Source: Variovorax guangxiensis
Lineage (GTDB): Bacteria > Pseudomonadota > Gammaproteobacteria > Burkholderiales > Burkholderiaceae_C
Direction of reading: 5' to 3'
Length of the DNA stretch: 64,000 nt
Assembly (NCBI RefSeq): GCF_003952165.1
Contig: NZ_RXFT01000005.1
Span: forward strand, 62,001-126,000
Below the pieces are notes generated by a model, which was not told the origin of the DNA, ran no database searches, and saw nothing but the letters and a program-made list of their open reading frames with translations. The position numbers were made by a program, and so were the translations under genes. This document shows positions 9,584-17,223 of this stretch, in pieces; within the stretch, counting starts at the first letter, position 1, and the number at the start of each line of letters is the position of its first letter.

Positions 9584-9649
9584 CTGCATGCTGGGCGGCC
9601 TGCCGTTAGCATCGACGGGCTCCCCTTCGCCTCCCGCCCCTCTTTCCCG

Positions 9650-10921
9650 ATGAACACGAACGCGGCATCGCCGCCTCCGCCGCGCTGGACTTCCTCCGCG
9701 GCCGCCATGCTCGTGGCCCTGGCCACCGCCTTCGCCCTGAGCCAGGCCTTCCGCACCGTCGGCGCCATGATGGCCACGCCGCTCGGCAGCCACTTCGGGC
9801 TCACGCCGCAGCAGCTGGGCACCTGGGCGGGCACCTTCCATTTCATGTTCGGGATCATGCAGCTCGCGATGGGCGTATCGATCGACATCTTCGGCGTGCG
9901 GCGCACGGTGCTGGCGGCCTTTCCTCTGGCGATCGCGGGTGCGGTGCTGTGCGCGATGGCGCCGGACTTCCACGCGCTGCTGCTGGGGCAGGCGCTGATC
10001 GGCGTGGGCTGCGCGCCGGCCTTCCTGGCCTGCACGGTGTTCATCGCGCGGCACTTCGATGCCTCGCGCTTCACCGCGATGTCGGGGCTGGTGATGAGCC
10101 TGGCCGGCATGGGCATCCTGTTCACGGGCACGCCGCTGGCGCTGCTGATCGAGGCTTCGTCGTGGCGCGCGGGCTATGCGGTGCTGGGGGCGTTCGCTGT
10201 GCTGTCTTGGCTGATCATCTTCTGGCGCGTGCGCGAGCCTGCAGGTGCCGCCGATATCGCGCTGCCGGAACGGGCGGAGCGCCAGACGCTGCGCAAGGCC
10301 GTGCGCGAACTGCTGCCGCTGTTCGCGATGCCGCACACGCTGGGCCTGCTGTGCTTCGCCTGCGTGTCGTATGCCGCCTTCATCACGCTGCGCGGCCTGT
10401 GGCTCGGCCCGGTGCTGCACGAGCGGCACGGCCTCTCGCTGGTGGCCAGCGGCAACGTCGCGCTGGTGATGACTGTCGCCGGCATGATCAGCCCCACGCT
10501 CTTCGGCCGCATGGACCCGGGCGGCGCGCGGCGCACGCGCTGGATGATGGGCTGCGCGCTCGCGGGCTCGCTGATGTTCGGCGCGATGGCACTGACGCAT
10601 TCGCGCGCGATCGACATCGGCCTGCCGATCGTCTACGGCCTTCTCTCGGGCTACAGCGTGCTGCAGTACGCGTACACCAAGAACGCCTACCCGGCAGCCA
10701 TGACGGGGCGCGCGATGGCGCTGATGAACATGGCGATGTTCCTCGGCGTCTCGCTGATGCAGTGGACCACCGGCGTGGCCGCGTCGTGGGCCGTGGCGAA
10801 CGGCGTCGAGCCATTCCGCGCGGTGTTCTTCACGGTGGCCGGCATGCTGGCTGCGGGCAACTTGGCGTTCTTCCTGCTGCCGCGCGCGGCAGCACGGCCG
10901 GCGGCGCAGCTCAGCGCTTGA
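9650..10921 (+). CDS. MFS transporter
   Basis: This 423-residue integral membrane protein has about twelve hydrophobic helices and a central hydrophilic loop (about residues 205-222). The first-half motif between helices 2 and 3 appears as MGVSIDIFGVRRT, a variant of the MFS A-motif. Cyanate/nitrate-like and organic-anion carriers have similar architecture, but the substrate cannot be assigned. The stop overlaps the convergent EamA gene by 11 bp (10911-10921). The short gap after glcB contains terminator-like hairpins, so the gene probably has its own promoter. Confidence 0.88.
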   Translation: MNTNAASPPPPRWTSSAAAMLVALATAFALSQAFRTVGAMMATPLGSHFGLTPQQLGTWAGTFHFMFGIMQLAMGVSIDIFGVRRTVLAAFPLAIAGAVLCAMAPDFHALLLGQALIGVGCAPAFLACTVFIARHFDASRFTAMSGLVMSLAGMGILFTGTPLALLIEASSWRAGYAVLGAFAVLSWLIIFWRVREPAGAADIALPERAERQTLRKAVRELLPLFAMPHTLGLLCFACVSYAAFITLRGLWLGPVLHERHGLSLVASGNVALVMTVAGMISPTLFGRMDPGGARRTRWMMGCALAGSLMFGAMALTHSRAIDIGLPIVYGLLSGYSVLQYAYTKNAYPAAMTGRAMALMNMAMFLGVSLMQWTTGVAASWAVANGVEPFRAVFFTVAGMLAAGNLAFFLLPRAAARPAAQLSA

Positions 10922-11363
10922 TCGCAAGCATCAGCACGCCGCCCGCGATCATCGCCACGCCCGCCCATTCGCGGCCCGAGGGCCGCTCGCCGAGGAATAT
11001 CACGGCGAAGAGCACGACCAGCACCACGCTGAGCTTGTCGACCGGCGCGACGCGCGAGGCATCGCCCACCTTGAGCGCGCGGAAGTAGCAGACCCACGAC
11101 GCGCCCGTCGCGAGCCCCGAGAGCACGAGAAAGAGCCAGGTGCGCGGCGACAGCTGCAGCGGGTTCGTCCACTTGCCGGTGGCGTTCACGAAGACCAGCA
11201 GCACCGCGAAGATGACCACGGTGCGCACCAGCGTCGCCATGTCCGAATCGACACCGGCCAGGCCCAGCTTGGCGAGGATGGCCGTCAGCGCGGCGAAGAC
11301 GGCCGAGAGGGCGGCCCAGAGAAACCAGTTGGAGGCGGTGAGATTCATCGTGCTTTCTTTCAT
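10911..11363 (-). CDS. EamA-type small transporter (single-domain DMT family)
   Basis: This 150-residue protein has five hydrophobic helices and an EamA domain, including the C-terminal GERPSGREWAGVAMIAGGVLML. It is half the length of usual ten-helix DMT exporters, so it should act as a dimer. The ATG at 11363 overlaps the TGA of the preceding gene as ATGA, which argues for this start and for translational coupling. An internal ATG at 11348 would also be possible. Its partners upstream are two unidentified basic proteins. Substrate unknown. Confidence 0.85.
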   Translation of the reverse strand: MKESTMNLTASNWFLWAALSAVFAALTAILAKLGLAGVDSDMATLVRTVVIFAVLLVFVNATGKWTNPLQLSPRTWLFLVLSGLATGASWVCYFRALKVGDASRVAPVDKLSVVLVVLFAVIFLGERPSGREWAGVAMIAGGVLMLAIKR

Positions 11364-12187
11364 CGGGGATGGCGCGGCGCCTGCATCATGCGCGATGCGA
11401 CTTTGCCTCTACCTGACGAACGGCTTAAGGCGTTCTCGCCCAGGCGCGCGCGGATCTCCTTGCGGCTGAGCTGGCGCTTTGTTGCGGCATAGACGTCGTC
11501 GCGCCCGTACATGGCCCGGTTGCTCGACTCGCCGAACTCCGGCCGTCCCCATGCACACGTGGTCCTGACGAAGCAGCGCCGCAGCACGTCAAAACGCTTG
11601 TCCCAGACACCCGGGGCCCTCATGGGCGGCGTGGTGGCCAGGGTGATCTCGAACCAGTCGCCGTTCACGCGGTGCCATTGCGTGAGTTCGTCGATCACGA
11701 CGAACGACAGCTCTGCCTTCGTGCCGCCGCGCTCACGCCGTCGAGCCTGTGAAAACCGGCGGTTGGGCAAAAGGATGCCGGTGGCGGGGTGCACGAAAAG
11801 CTCCACCCGCGAAGCCTCCTCCAGCGGCACGCGCTCACCGCGGCCCCACCATCCTGCACGCACCAGCACTTGCCCGTCGTGCATCACCGCATCGCGTTCG
11901 ACGAAGTCTTCGATGTGCTCGAAGATATGCGCCTGCACGACGCTGCGTCGATCGATGGTGCTGCAAAGCTCCGAGTACACCTTGTCCCAAGGCCGGTGCA
12001 CCTGCTTGTGCAGCCAGCGCTTGAGCGGCGCGAGGTTCTCGTTGAGCCCCTTGGGGTATTCGTAGCCCTGCTTCATGCCCAGTCGCGAGCCGCGCTCCTT
12101 GCTGTTGCGCCACTTGCGTCCATCGCCCTGCACGCCGCCACCGCGGCGCGGCCGTTCGACGATGACCTTGTCCATGTCTTCACGCAT
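11360..12187 (-). CDS. Conserved hypothetical basic protein, possible nucleic-acid-associated
   Basis: I do not recognise a functional family. The 275-residue protein is rich in Arg and Trp. Its N-terminus is MDKVIVERPRRGGG, followed by a compact block near residues 45-90 with NENLAPLKRWLHKQV and RPWDKVYSEL, then HIFEHIEDFVE. I recall similar block patterns in uncharacterised bacterial proteins, but this cannot be checked here. The start at 12187 is supported by AGGAGG at 12195-12200, seven bases upstream. A much longer open frame to 12682 is leader and terminator sequence. The stop overlaps the EamA start (ATGA). No signal peptide or membrane segment is present. Confidence 0.75.
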   Translation of the reverse strand: MREDMDKVIVERPRRGGGVQGDGRKWRNSKERGSRLGMKQGYEYPKGLNENLAPLKRWLHKQVHRPWDKVYSELCSTIDRRSVVQAHIFEHIEDFVERDAVMHDGQVLVRAGWWGRGERVPLEEASRVELFVHPATGILLPNRRFSQARRRERGGTKAELSFVVIDELTQWHRVNGDWFEITLATTPPMRAPGVWDKRFDVLRRCFVRTTCAWGRPEFGESSNRAMYGRDDVYAATKRQLSRKEIRARLGENALSRSSGRGKVASRMMQAPRHPR

Positions 12188-12189
12188 GG

Positions 12190-12408
12190 TCAGTCCTCCT
12201 GCACGATGTTGCGCGCTGCCTTCTGCAGCGCCACCTTCTGCGCGCGCCGCTCGGCGCTGTGGGTGCGCAGGTGGCGGCCCGCCTTCTGGCTTGCTTCGCG
12301 GCGCACCAGCGCTGCCACGACGGGGTTGCGGGGTGCCGCGTTCGACACCGAGAAATAGAACCGGCCCAGACGCTTGTCGTCGTCGCGGGCCCTTCGTTGA
12401 GCACTCAT
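12190..12408 (-). CDS. Small basic hypothetical protein
   Basis: This 72-residue protein is very rich in Arg, Lys and Ala. It starts MSAQRRARDDDKRLGRFYF and has a C-terminal helix-like stretch with RRAQKVALQKAARNIV. It ends two bases before the start of the next gene, whose ribosome binding site lies within this gene's last codons. The two therefore form a coupled pair. GGAG lies about 10 bases before its ATG at 12408. Function is unknown. Charge and size fit an RNA- or ribosome-binding protein, which is only a guess. A terminator-like hairpin sits in its leader. Confidence 0.65.
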   Translation of the reverse strand: MSAQRRARDDDKRLGRFYFSVSNAAPRNPVVAALVRREASQKAGRHLRTHSAERRAQKVALQKAARNIVQED

Positions 12409-12422
12409 GTGCACACACTCCG

Positions 12423-12463
12423 AAAAACAAAAAGGCCCCGGCGAATGGCTGCGCGGGGCCTTT
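12423..12463 (-). terminator. Leader terminator/attenuator-like hairpin before the hypothetical pair
   Basis: Read leftwards, a perfect 10-bp stem AAAGGCCCCG/CGGGGCCTTT (12431-12440 with 12454-12463) is followed by a T-rich tract across 12423-12433. It ends about 14 bases before the ATG of the small basic gene at 12408. No convincing gene lies upstream on this strand. It is either the end of an unannotated small transcript or an attenuator controlling the operon. Confidence 0.6.
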
Positions 12464-12816
12464 GTCGATCGGCCTCGGCGGATGCGTGGATGCACGTCCG
12501 GCCGGGGCGGTCGGTGTGCGGGTCAGGTGTTCAGGTAACGGTTCATTGGAGGGGTGTGTCGCCAGGGAGGTCGATCGTCGCCGGGCGCGCGGGGAGCAAA
12601 AACTGTTGCTGAAAAACGAAGCGCGGATTCTGTAGCTCGCGCGTTCGATGCGCAAGCGTCGCGCATCGCCTGTGTGGCGCAAAGCCTACGTGGAGGGCCG
12701 ATGAATCCAATCGCGCGCAGGCGACGTATCAGGTTCAAGCGCATTGCGCCTCCGAGCTGTTGGCGGTTTCCACAGAGAGCCTCGAGAACCATCCATCACC
12801 TTTCCAGGAGACTTCA
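12464..12816. other. Intergenic region with no firm gene; divergent promoter area and small leader ORF
   Basis: This interval separates the leftward hypothetical pair from the rightward fasciclin gene. Open frames here are not convincing. The one point of interest is a 39-codon frame at 12701-12820 on the + strand, preceded by GGAGGG and ending in an ATGA overlap with the fasciclin start. I saw no clear promoter hexamers. Confidence 0.5.
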
Positions 12817-13389
12817 ATGAAGAAACTCGTGATCGCAGCCAGCGTCTCTGTCCTCCTCGCAGCCTGCGCGGGCGGCATGGGCATGAGCGGCAACGGCAAC
12901 GGGGCATCGAACCCGATGGTCGGCGGCGCGCCGATGTACCCGACGAAGGACATCGTCGACAACGCGGTGAACTCGAAGGACCACACCACGCTTGTCGCCG
13001 CCGTGAAGGCCGCGGACCTCGTCGGCACGCTGAAGAGCCCCGGCCCGTTCACCGTGTTCGCGCCGACCAACGCCGCCTTCGCGGCACTTCCCGCCGGCAC
13101 CGTCGACACACTGCTCAAGCCCGAGAACAAGCCCACGCTGACCAAGGTGCTGACCTATCACGTGGTGCCCGGCAAGCTCGATAGCGCGGCGCTCATGAGC
13201 GCCATCAACGCAGGCGGCGGCAAGGCCACGCTGAAGACCGCAAGCGGCGGCACGCTCACCGCGACGATGAGCGGCGGCAACGTGCTGGTGACCGACGCCA
13301 AGGGCGGCACAGCGACGGTGACGATCGCCAACGTCTACCAGTCCAACGGCGTGATCCACGTCGTGAACAAGGTACTGCTGCCGGGTTGA
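12817..13389 (+). CDS. Fasciclin-domain lipoprotein
   Basis: This 190-residue secreted protein has a lipobox LLAAC with Cys17 as the lipidation site, a Gly/Asn-rich linker, and one FAS1 domain from about residue 45 to the end. The two FAS1 signatures are FTVFAPTNAAFAALPAG (H1-like) and the C-terminal NGVIHVVNKVLLP (H2-like), with the YHVVPG turn between. Such proteins are envelope-anchored and linked to adhesion or matrix contacts. The start at 12817 has AGGAG seven bases upstream. A small frame at 12701-12820 overlaps this ATG. Confidence 0.92.
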   Translation: MKKLVIAASVSVLLAACAGGMGMSGNGNGASNPMVGGAPMYPTKDIVDNAVNSKDHTTLVAAVKAADLVGTLKSPGPFTVFAPTNAAFAALPAGTVDTLLKPENKPTLTKVLTYHVVPGKLDSAALMSAINAGGGKATLKTASGGTLTATMSGGNVLVTDAKGGTATVTIANVYQSNGVIHVVNKVLLPG

Positions 13390-13405
13390 TCGGCATCGCT
13401 GTGCG

Positions 13406-14341
13406 TCAGCTGCGCTGCGCGGCCTCGGCCTCGTCGCGCAGCCACTGCGCGAACTCCTGCGCGTCGCGGTTGCCTGCGGCGCGCCTGGACATCTCGATGA
13501 AGTAGCCGCGATGCGAGGCAGCGCCCTCGCCCAGCGGCGCCACGAGCCGGCCATCGCGCACCAGCTCGCTCAGCAGGGGCAGCCGGCCGATCACCACGCC
13601 CTGCCCCGCCACCGCGGCCGAGACCGCATCGGCGTACTGCGTGAAGCGCAGCGTGCTCTTCATGCGCAGGTCTTCCAGCCCCATGACCTTGAGCCAGGGT
13701 TCCCAATCGGCAGTGGGCGCCTCGCTGTGGTCGGGGTACTCGACGGTGAGCAGCGTGAGCTTGGAGAAATCGGAAAGTTCGCGCAGCGACGCAGCCACCT
13801 GCGGCGAGCACAGCGGGATCACCGACTCCTCGAACAGCGCCGGCCCCACGCCACGCCCGACGGGCACGAAGCGCACCGCCAGGTCGATGCGGCTGCTTTC
13901 CAGGTCGAGCACGTCGAGCGTGGCCGACACGCGCACGTCGACCTGCGGATGGCTGCCGGTGAAGCGCGCCAGCTTCGGTATGAGCCAGATCGACGCGAAG
14001 CCCGGCGTGGTGGTGATCGCCACCTGCCGGGGCGCGGAACTCGCGCGCACCCGCGCCGTAGCGTCGCGCAGGCGCTCCAGGCTGTCGGTGACGGCGCGCT
14101 GCAGCACGCCGCCGGCCTCGGTGAGCGACAGCGCGCGGTGGCGCCGCTCGAACAGCAGCACGCCCAGGCTGGCTTCCAACTGCTGGATCTGCCGGCTCAC
14201 GGCCGACTGCGTGAGGTGAAGCTCCGAGGCCGCCAGCGTGAAGCTCAGCCGGCGCGCAGCCGCCTCGAAGCTGCGCAGCAGTTCGAGCGGGGGAAGCTCG
14301 ACGCCGGTGGCATTGGCGGCTTTCGCATTCTCTGTACGCAT
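13406..14341 (-). CDS. LysR-family regulator (GcvA-like)
   Basis: This 311-residue LysR protein has HTH residues about 18-75 (LLRSFEAAARRLSFTLAASELHLTQSAVS) with the GcvA-like preference for LPPLELLRSFEA. The effector domain follows. The true start is the ATG at 14341; a much longer open frame continuing to 16114 is antisense to two genes. It is divergent from the DUF2917 gene, and the 82-bp gap contains an 8-bp-arm palindrome at 14382-14407. It probably regulates that neighbour and itself. Its 3' end is 16 bp from the convergent fasciclin gene. Confidence 0.92.
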   Translation of the reverse strand: MRTENAKAANATGVELPPLELLRSFEAAARRLSFTLAASELHLTQSAVSRQIQQLEASLGVLLFERRHRALSLTEAGGVLQRAVTDSLERLRDATARVRASSAPRQVAITTTPGFASIWLIPKLARFTGSHPQVDVRVSATLDVLDLESSRIDLAVRFVPVGRGVGPALFEESVIPLCSPQVAASLRELSDFSKLTLLTVEYPDHSEAPTADWEPWLKVMGLEDLRMKSTLRFTQYADAVSAAVAGQGVVIGRLPLLSELVRDGRLVAPLGEGAASHRGYFIEMSRRAAGNRDAQEFAQWLRDEAEAAQRS

Positions 14342-14381
14342 GCAACGAGTTCCGAATGACCGTGTGTAAGAAGGGCTCCGG

Positions 14382-14407
14382 TTCACTATATTCATTCGCA
14401 TAGTGAA
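14382..14407. promoter_or_regulatory. LysR-type operator candidate
   Basis: A perfect inverted repeat TTCACTAT-N10-ATAGTGAA lies between the LysR start at 14341 and the DUF2917 start at 14424. Its size and divergent position match LysR-type binding sites. The right arm lies 17 bp before the DUF2917 ATG, so binding could cover that promoter or leader. Confidence 0.6.
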
Positions 14408-14423
14408 TGCAATGGAGCTTGCC

Positions 14424-14795
14424 ATGAGCACCTCTTCTTCCTCTTCGATCACCTCCTCTTCTTCTCCCGCCGTGACCTTCTCGTCCAGCACTTCCCGCTT
14501 CCACGTGAGCCTGCCCAAGCGCTCGGTCTTCGCCGTGCCCGACGGCGCGGGCGTGGGCATCGAATGCCGCAGCGGCTCGGTGTGGGTCACGATCGACAGC
14601 GACACGCGCGACATCGTGCTGGAGCCCGGCGAGCGCTTCGAGAGCACCGACCACCGGCGCGTGCTGGTGTCGGCGCTGGAGTCGTCGTGCATCACCGTGT
14701 CCGACGCGCAGCCGGCCGCGATGCCGCTGCGTTCGCGGGATGCCAGCGCATGGTCGCCATGGCGACTTCGCTCCCACGGGTTGTCCCCGGCTTGA
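14424..14795 (+). CDS. DUF2917 family protein
   Basis: This 123-residue protein begins with a long Ser-rich, low-complexity stretch (residues 2-27) followed by a small beta-rich DUF2917 domain with GSVWVTIDSDTRDIVLEPGERF and a conserved aspartate/glycine turn. No catalytic function is known for the family. The start at 14424 is chosen because GGAG lies six bases upstream. Earlier GTG/ATG codons at 14403 and 14412 overlap the palindrome or lack a site. It faces a GcvA-like LysR gene, an arrangement that suggests it is the regulator's target. Confidence 0.8.
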   Translation: MSTSSSSSITSSSSPAVTFSSSTSRFHVSLPKRSVFAVPDGAGVGIECRSGSVWVTIDSDTRDIVLEPGERFESTDHRRVLVSALESSCITVSDAQPAAMPLRSRDASAWSPWRLRSHGLSPA

Positions 14796-14827
14796 CCGGT
14801 CTCCATGCGCGTCGAACCATCGATGCC

Positions 14828-15643
14828 ATGAGTTCCGACACCGCTGCACAACCCTTCATCCTCCAGGAGCAGGCCGACGGCATTGCGACGCTGACGCTGA
14901 ACCTGCCCGCCAAGTTGAACCCCATCGCGCGCGACCTGCAGATCGAGTTGCGCGACGCACTGGAGCGCATGCGCGACGACCGCTCGGTGCGCGCCGTGAT
15001 CCTCACCGGCGCCGGCAAGGCCTTCTGCGTGGGCGCCGACCTGAGCGCGATGGCGCCGCCCGAAGAGGGCAAGTCGCTCGGCACGCAGACCGCCGAGTGG
15101 ATGCAGAGCCTGAGCAACCCGCTGATCGAGACGCTGCGCACGCTGCCGGTGCCGGTGGTCGCGGCGGTGAACGGCCCGGCCGCCGGTGCGGGCGTGGGCC
15201 TGGCGCTCGCGGCCGACGTGACCATCGCGGCGCGCAGCGCCTATTTCTACCTGCCCTTCCTGCCGAAGCTCGGCATCGTTCCGGACCTGGGCTGCACCTG
15301 GGCCATTCCGCGCCGCGCGGGCCGTGCGCGCGCCATGGGCATGGCGCTGCTCGACGAGCGCGTGGGCGCCGGACGTGCGGTGCAGTGGGGCCTGATCTGG
15401 GCCTGCGTGGACGACGAGCAACTGCTCGAAGAGGCCAAGGGCATCGCCCAACGCCTGGCCCGCCTGCCCGCGCACGCGGTGCTGGAAGCGCGAGAAGCCT
15501 TCGAAGCCTCCGAGCACCACACGCTGAAGGAACAGTTGCACTACGAGAGCGAGCGCCAGCGCGAGCTGATCGACAAGCCCAGCTTCCGCGAGGGCGTGAG
15601 CGCCTTCCTGCAGAAGCGCGCGCCGGTGTTCGAGAGCCGCTGA
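14828..15643 (+). CDS. Enoyl-CoA hydratase/isomerase family protein
   Basis: This 271-residue crotonase-fold enzyme has the oxyanion-hole motifs ILTGAGKAFCVGADLSAM (about residue 60) and NGPAAGAGVGLALAADVTIA (about residue 118). It then has the PDLGCTWAIPRRAGRA segment, where Asp stands at one of the usual acid positions as in PaaG-like isomerases. Crotonases hydrate or isomerise acyl-CoA intermediates in fatty-acid or aromatic breakdown. It is a single gene with a 33-bp gap after DUF2917, and no other beta-oxidation genes are nearby. The substrate cannot be fixed. Confidence 0.9.
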   Translation: MSSDTAAQPFILQEQADGIATLTLNLPAKLNPIARDLQIELRDALERMRDDRSVRAVILTGAGKAFCVGADLSAMAPPEEGKSLGTQTAEWMQSLSNPLIETLRTLPVPVVAAVNGPAAGAGVGLALAADVTIAARSAYFYLPFLPKLGIVPDLGCTWAIPRRAGRARAMGMALLDERVGAGRAVQWGLIWACVDDEQLLEEAKGIAQRLARLPAHAVLEAREAFEASEHHTLKEQLHYESERQRELIDKPSFREGVSAFLQKRAPVFESR

Positions 15644-15700
15644 CATCCGGACACCGGCGTCCACTGGCGCCGCCCGGGGGGCTGCAGGACAATGCCGCGC

Positions 15701-16957
15701 ATGTCCATCTCCAACGCCTTCTACGCCCAGTCGGGCGGCGTCACCTCGGTCATCAACGCCTCGGCCTGCGGCGTGATCGAGACGGCGCGCCGCCACCCCG
15801 ACCGCATCGGCAAGCTGTACGCCGGGCGCAACGGCATCATCGGCGCGCTGGCCGAGGAGCTGATCGACACCGGCGCCGAATCGGCCGAAGCCATCGCGGC
15901 GCTGCGAACCACGCCATCGGGCGCCTTCGGTTCGTGCCGCTACAAGCTCAAGTCCCTGGAGAAGAACCGGCGCGAGTACGAGCGGCTGATCGAGGTGTTC
16001 AAGGCGCACGGCATCGGCTATTTCTTCTACAACGGCGGCGGCGATTCGGCCGACACCTGCTTCAAGGTGAGCCAGCTCTCGCAATCGATGGGCTATGCGC
16101 TGCAGGCCATCCACGTGCCCAAGACCATCGACAACGACCTGCCGCTGACCGACTGCTGCCCCGGCTTCGGCTCGGTCGCGAAGTACGTGGCGGTGTCGAC
16201 CATCGAGGCTTCATTCGACGTGCGCTCGATGGCCGCCACCTCAACCAAGGTGTTCGTGCTCGAGGTGATGGGCCGGCATGCGGGGTGGATCGCGGCGGCC
16301 GGCGGGCTCGCGGCGGACCAGGGCATTCCGGTGGTGGTGCTGTTCCCCGAGATCGAGTTCGACAAGGCACGCTTCCTCGCGCGCGTGGACGAGCTGGTGA
16401 AGCAGCACGGCTACTGCTCGGTGGTGGTGTCCGAGGGCTGCCACCACCCCGACGGAACATTCCTTGCCGAACAGGGCACGCGCGACGCCTTCGGCCATGC
16501 GCAGCTCGGCGGCGCGGCGCCGGTGGTGGCGCAGATGGTCAAGGACGCGCTGGGCCACAAGTTCCACTGGGCCGTGGCCGACTACCTGCAGCGTGCCGCG
16601 CGGCACATCGCATCGGCCACGGACGTGCGGCAGGCCTACGAGTTGGGGCAGCGTGCGGTCGAGCTCGCGCTGGAAGGCCGCAACGCGGTGATGCCGACCA
16701 TCGAACGCATCTCCGACGCGCCCTACGCCTACCGCCTGGGCAGCGCGCCGCTCGAATCGGTCGCCAACGTCGAAAAGCCGATGCCGCGCGACTTCATCTC
16801 CGACGATGGCTACGGCATCACCGAGAAGTGCCGCCGCTACCTGCTGCCGCTGATCGAGGGCGAGGACTACCCCGCCTACAGCGGCGGGCTGCCGGTGTAC
16901 GCGACGCTGCGTAACGACGTCGTCGCGAAGAAGCTGCCGGCCTTCGAGATTTCATGA
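15701..16957 (+). CDS. 6-phosphofructokinase, diphosphate-dependent type
   Basis: This 418-residue protein of the PFK-A superfamily carries GGGDS at residues 112-116, PKTIDND at 140-146 and MGRHAGW near 193. A changed GGDGS loop and the length are typical of the PPi-using long clade rather than the ATP-dependent enzyme. It would interconvert fructose 6-phosphate and fructose 1,6-bisphosphate reversibly. The start is set at 15701; an ATG at 15692 is also possible, because AGGAC at 15686-15690 could serve either. The next gene overlaps the stop (ATGATG/TGA). A role in sedoheptulose phosphate conversion is also known in this clade. Confidence 0.9.
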   Translation: MSISNAFYAQSGGVTSVINASACGVIETARRHPDRIGKLYAGRNGIIGALAEELIDTGAESAEAIAALRTTPSGAFGSCRYKLKSLEKNRREYERLIEVFKAHGIGYFFYNGGGDSADTCFKVSQLSQSMGYALQAIHVPKTIDNDLPLTDCCPGFGSVAKYVAVSTIEASFDVRSMAATSTKVFVLEVMGRHAGWIAAAGGLAADQGIPVVVLFPEIEFDKARFLARVDELVKQHGYCSVVVSEGCHHPDGTFLAEQGTRDAFGHAQLGGAAPVVAQMVKDALGHKFHWAVADYLQRAARHIASATDVRQAYELGQRAVELALEGRNAVMPTIERISDAPYAYRLGSAPLESVANVEKPMPRDFISDDGYGITEKCRRYLLPLIEGEDYPAYSGGLPVYATLRNDVVAKKLPAFEIS

Positions 16958-17223
16958 TGTCCACCACTGCAGAGGCTCCGGCCGGCCTGATCGACGCCAC
17001 GCGCTGCCCGCTGTGCGGCGAGGCGAACCGCTGCGCGATGGAAATCGAGCGCGAGACGGGCCAGGCGCAGCCGCCCTGCTGGTGCATGCAGGTCGACTTC
17101 AGCAAGGCGCCTCTCACCAACCTGCCGGAAGAAATGCGCGGGCTCGCGTGCGTCTGCATGCGCTGCGCGACAGGCCGGCAGGCCGATCCGGCTGCCAGGC
17201 CGTCTTCTCAGGACGACGCCTGA
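16954..17223 (+). CDS. Cysteine-rich CWC family protein
   Basis: This 89-residue protein has eight cysteines in a compact core (CPLCGEANRCAME, then CWCMQVDF, then CVCMRC), matching the small CWC family, probably a metal-binding domain. Its ATG overlaps the phosphofructokinase stop, so it is translationally coupled. Its last 16 bp overlap the convergent zinc-peptidase gene. Function is unknown. A role as a metal-binding accessory factor is only suggested. Confidence 0.8.
   Translation: MMSTTAEAPAGLIDATRCPLCGEANRCAMEIERETGQAQPPCWCMQVDFSKAPLTNLPEEMRGLACVCMRCATGRQADPAARPSSQDDA

Noticed and set aside
12523..12792. An 89-codon frame on the minus strand upstream of the basic-protein pair
   Set aside because: It has no good ribosome binding site, no recognisable sequence, and overlaps the fasciclin leader.
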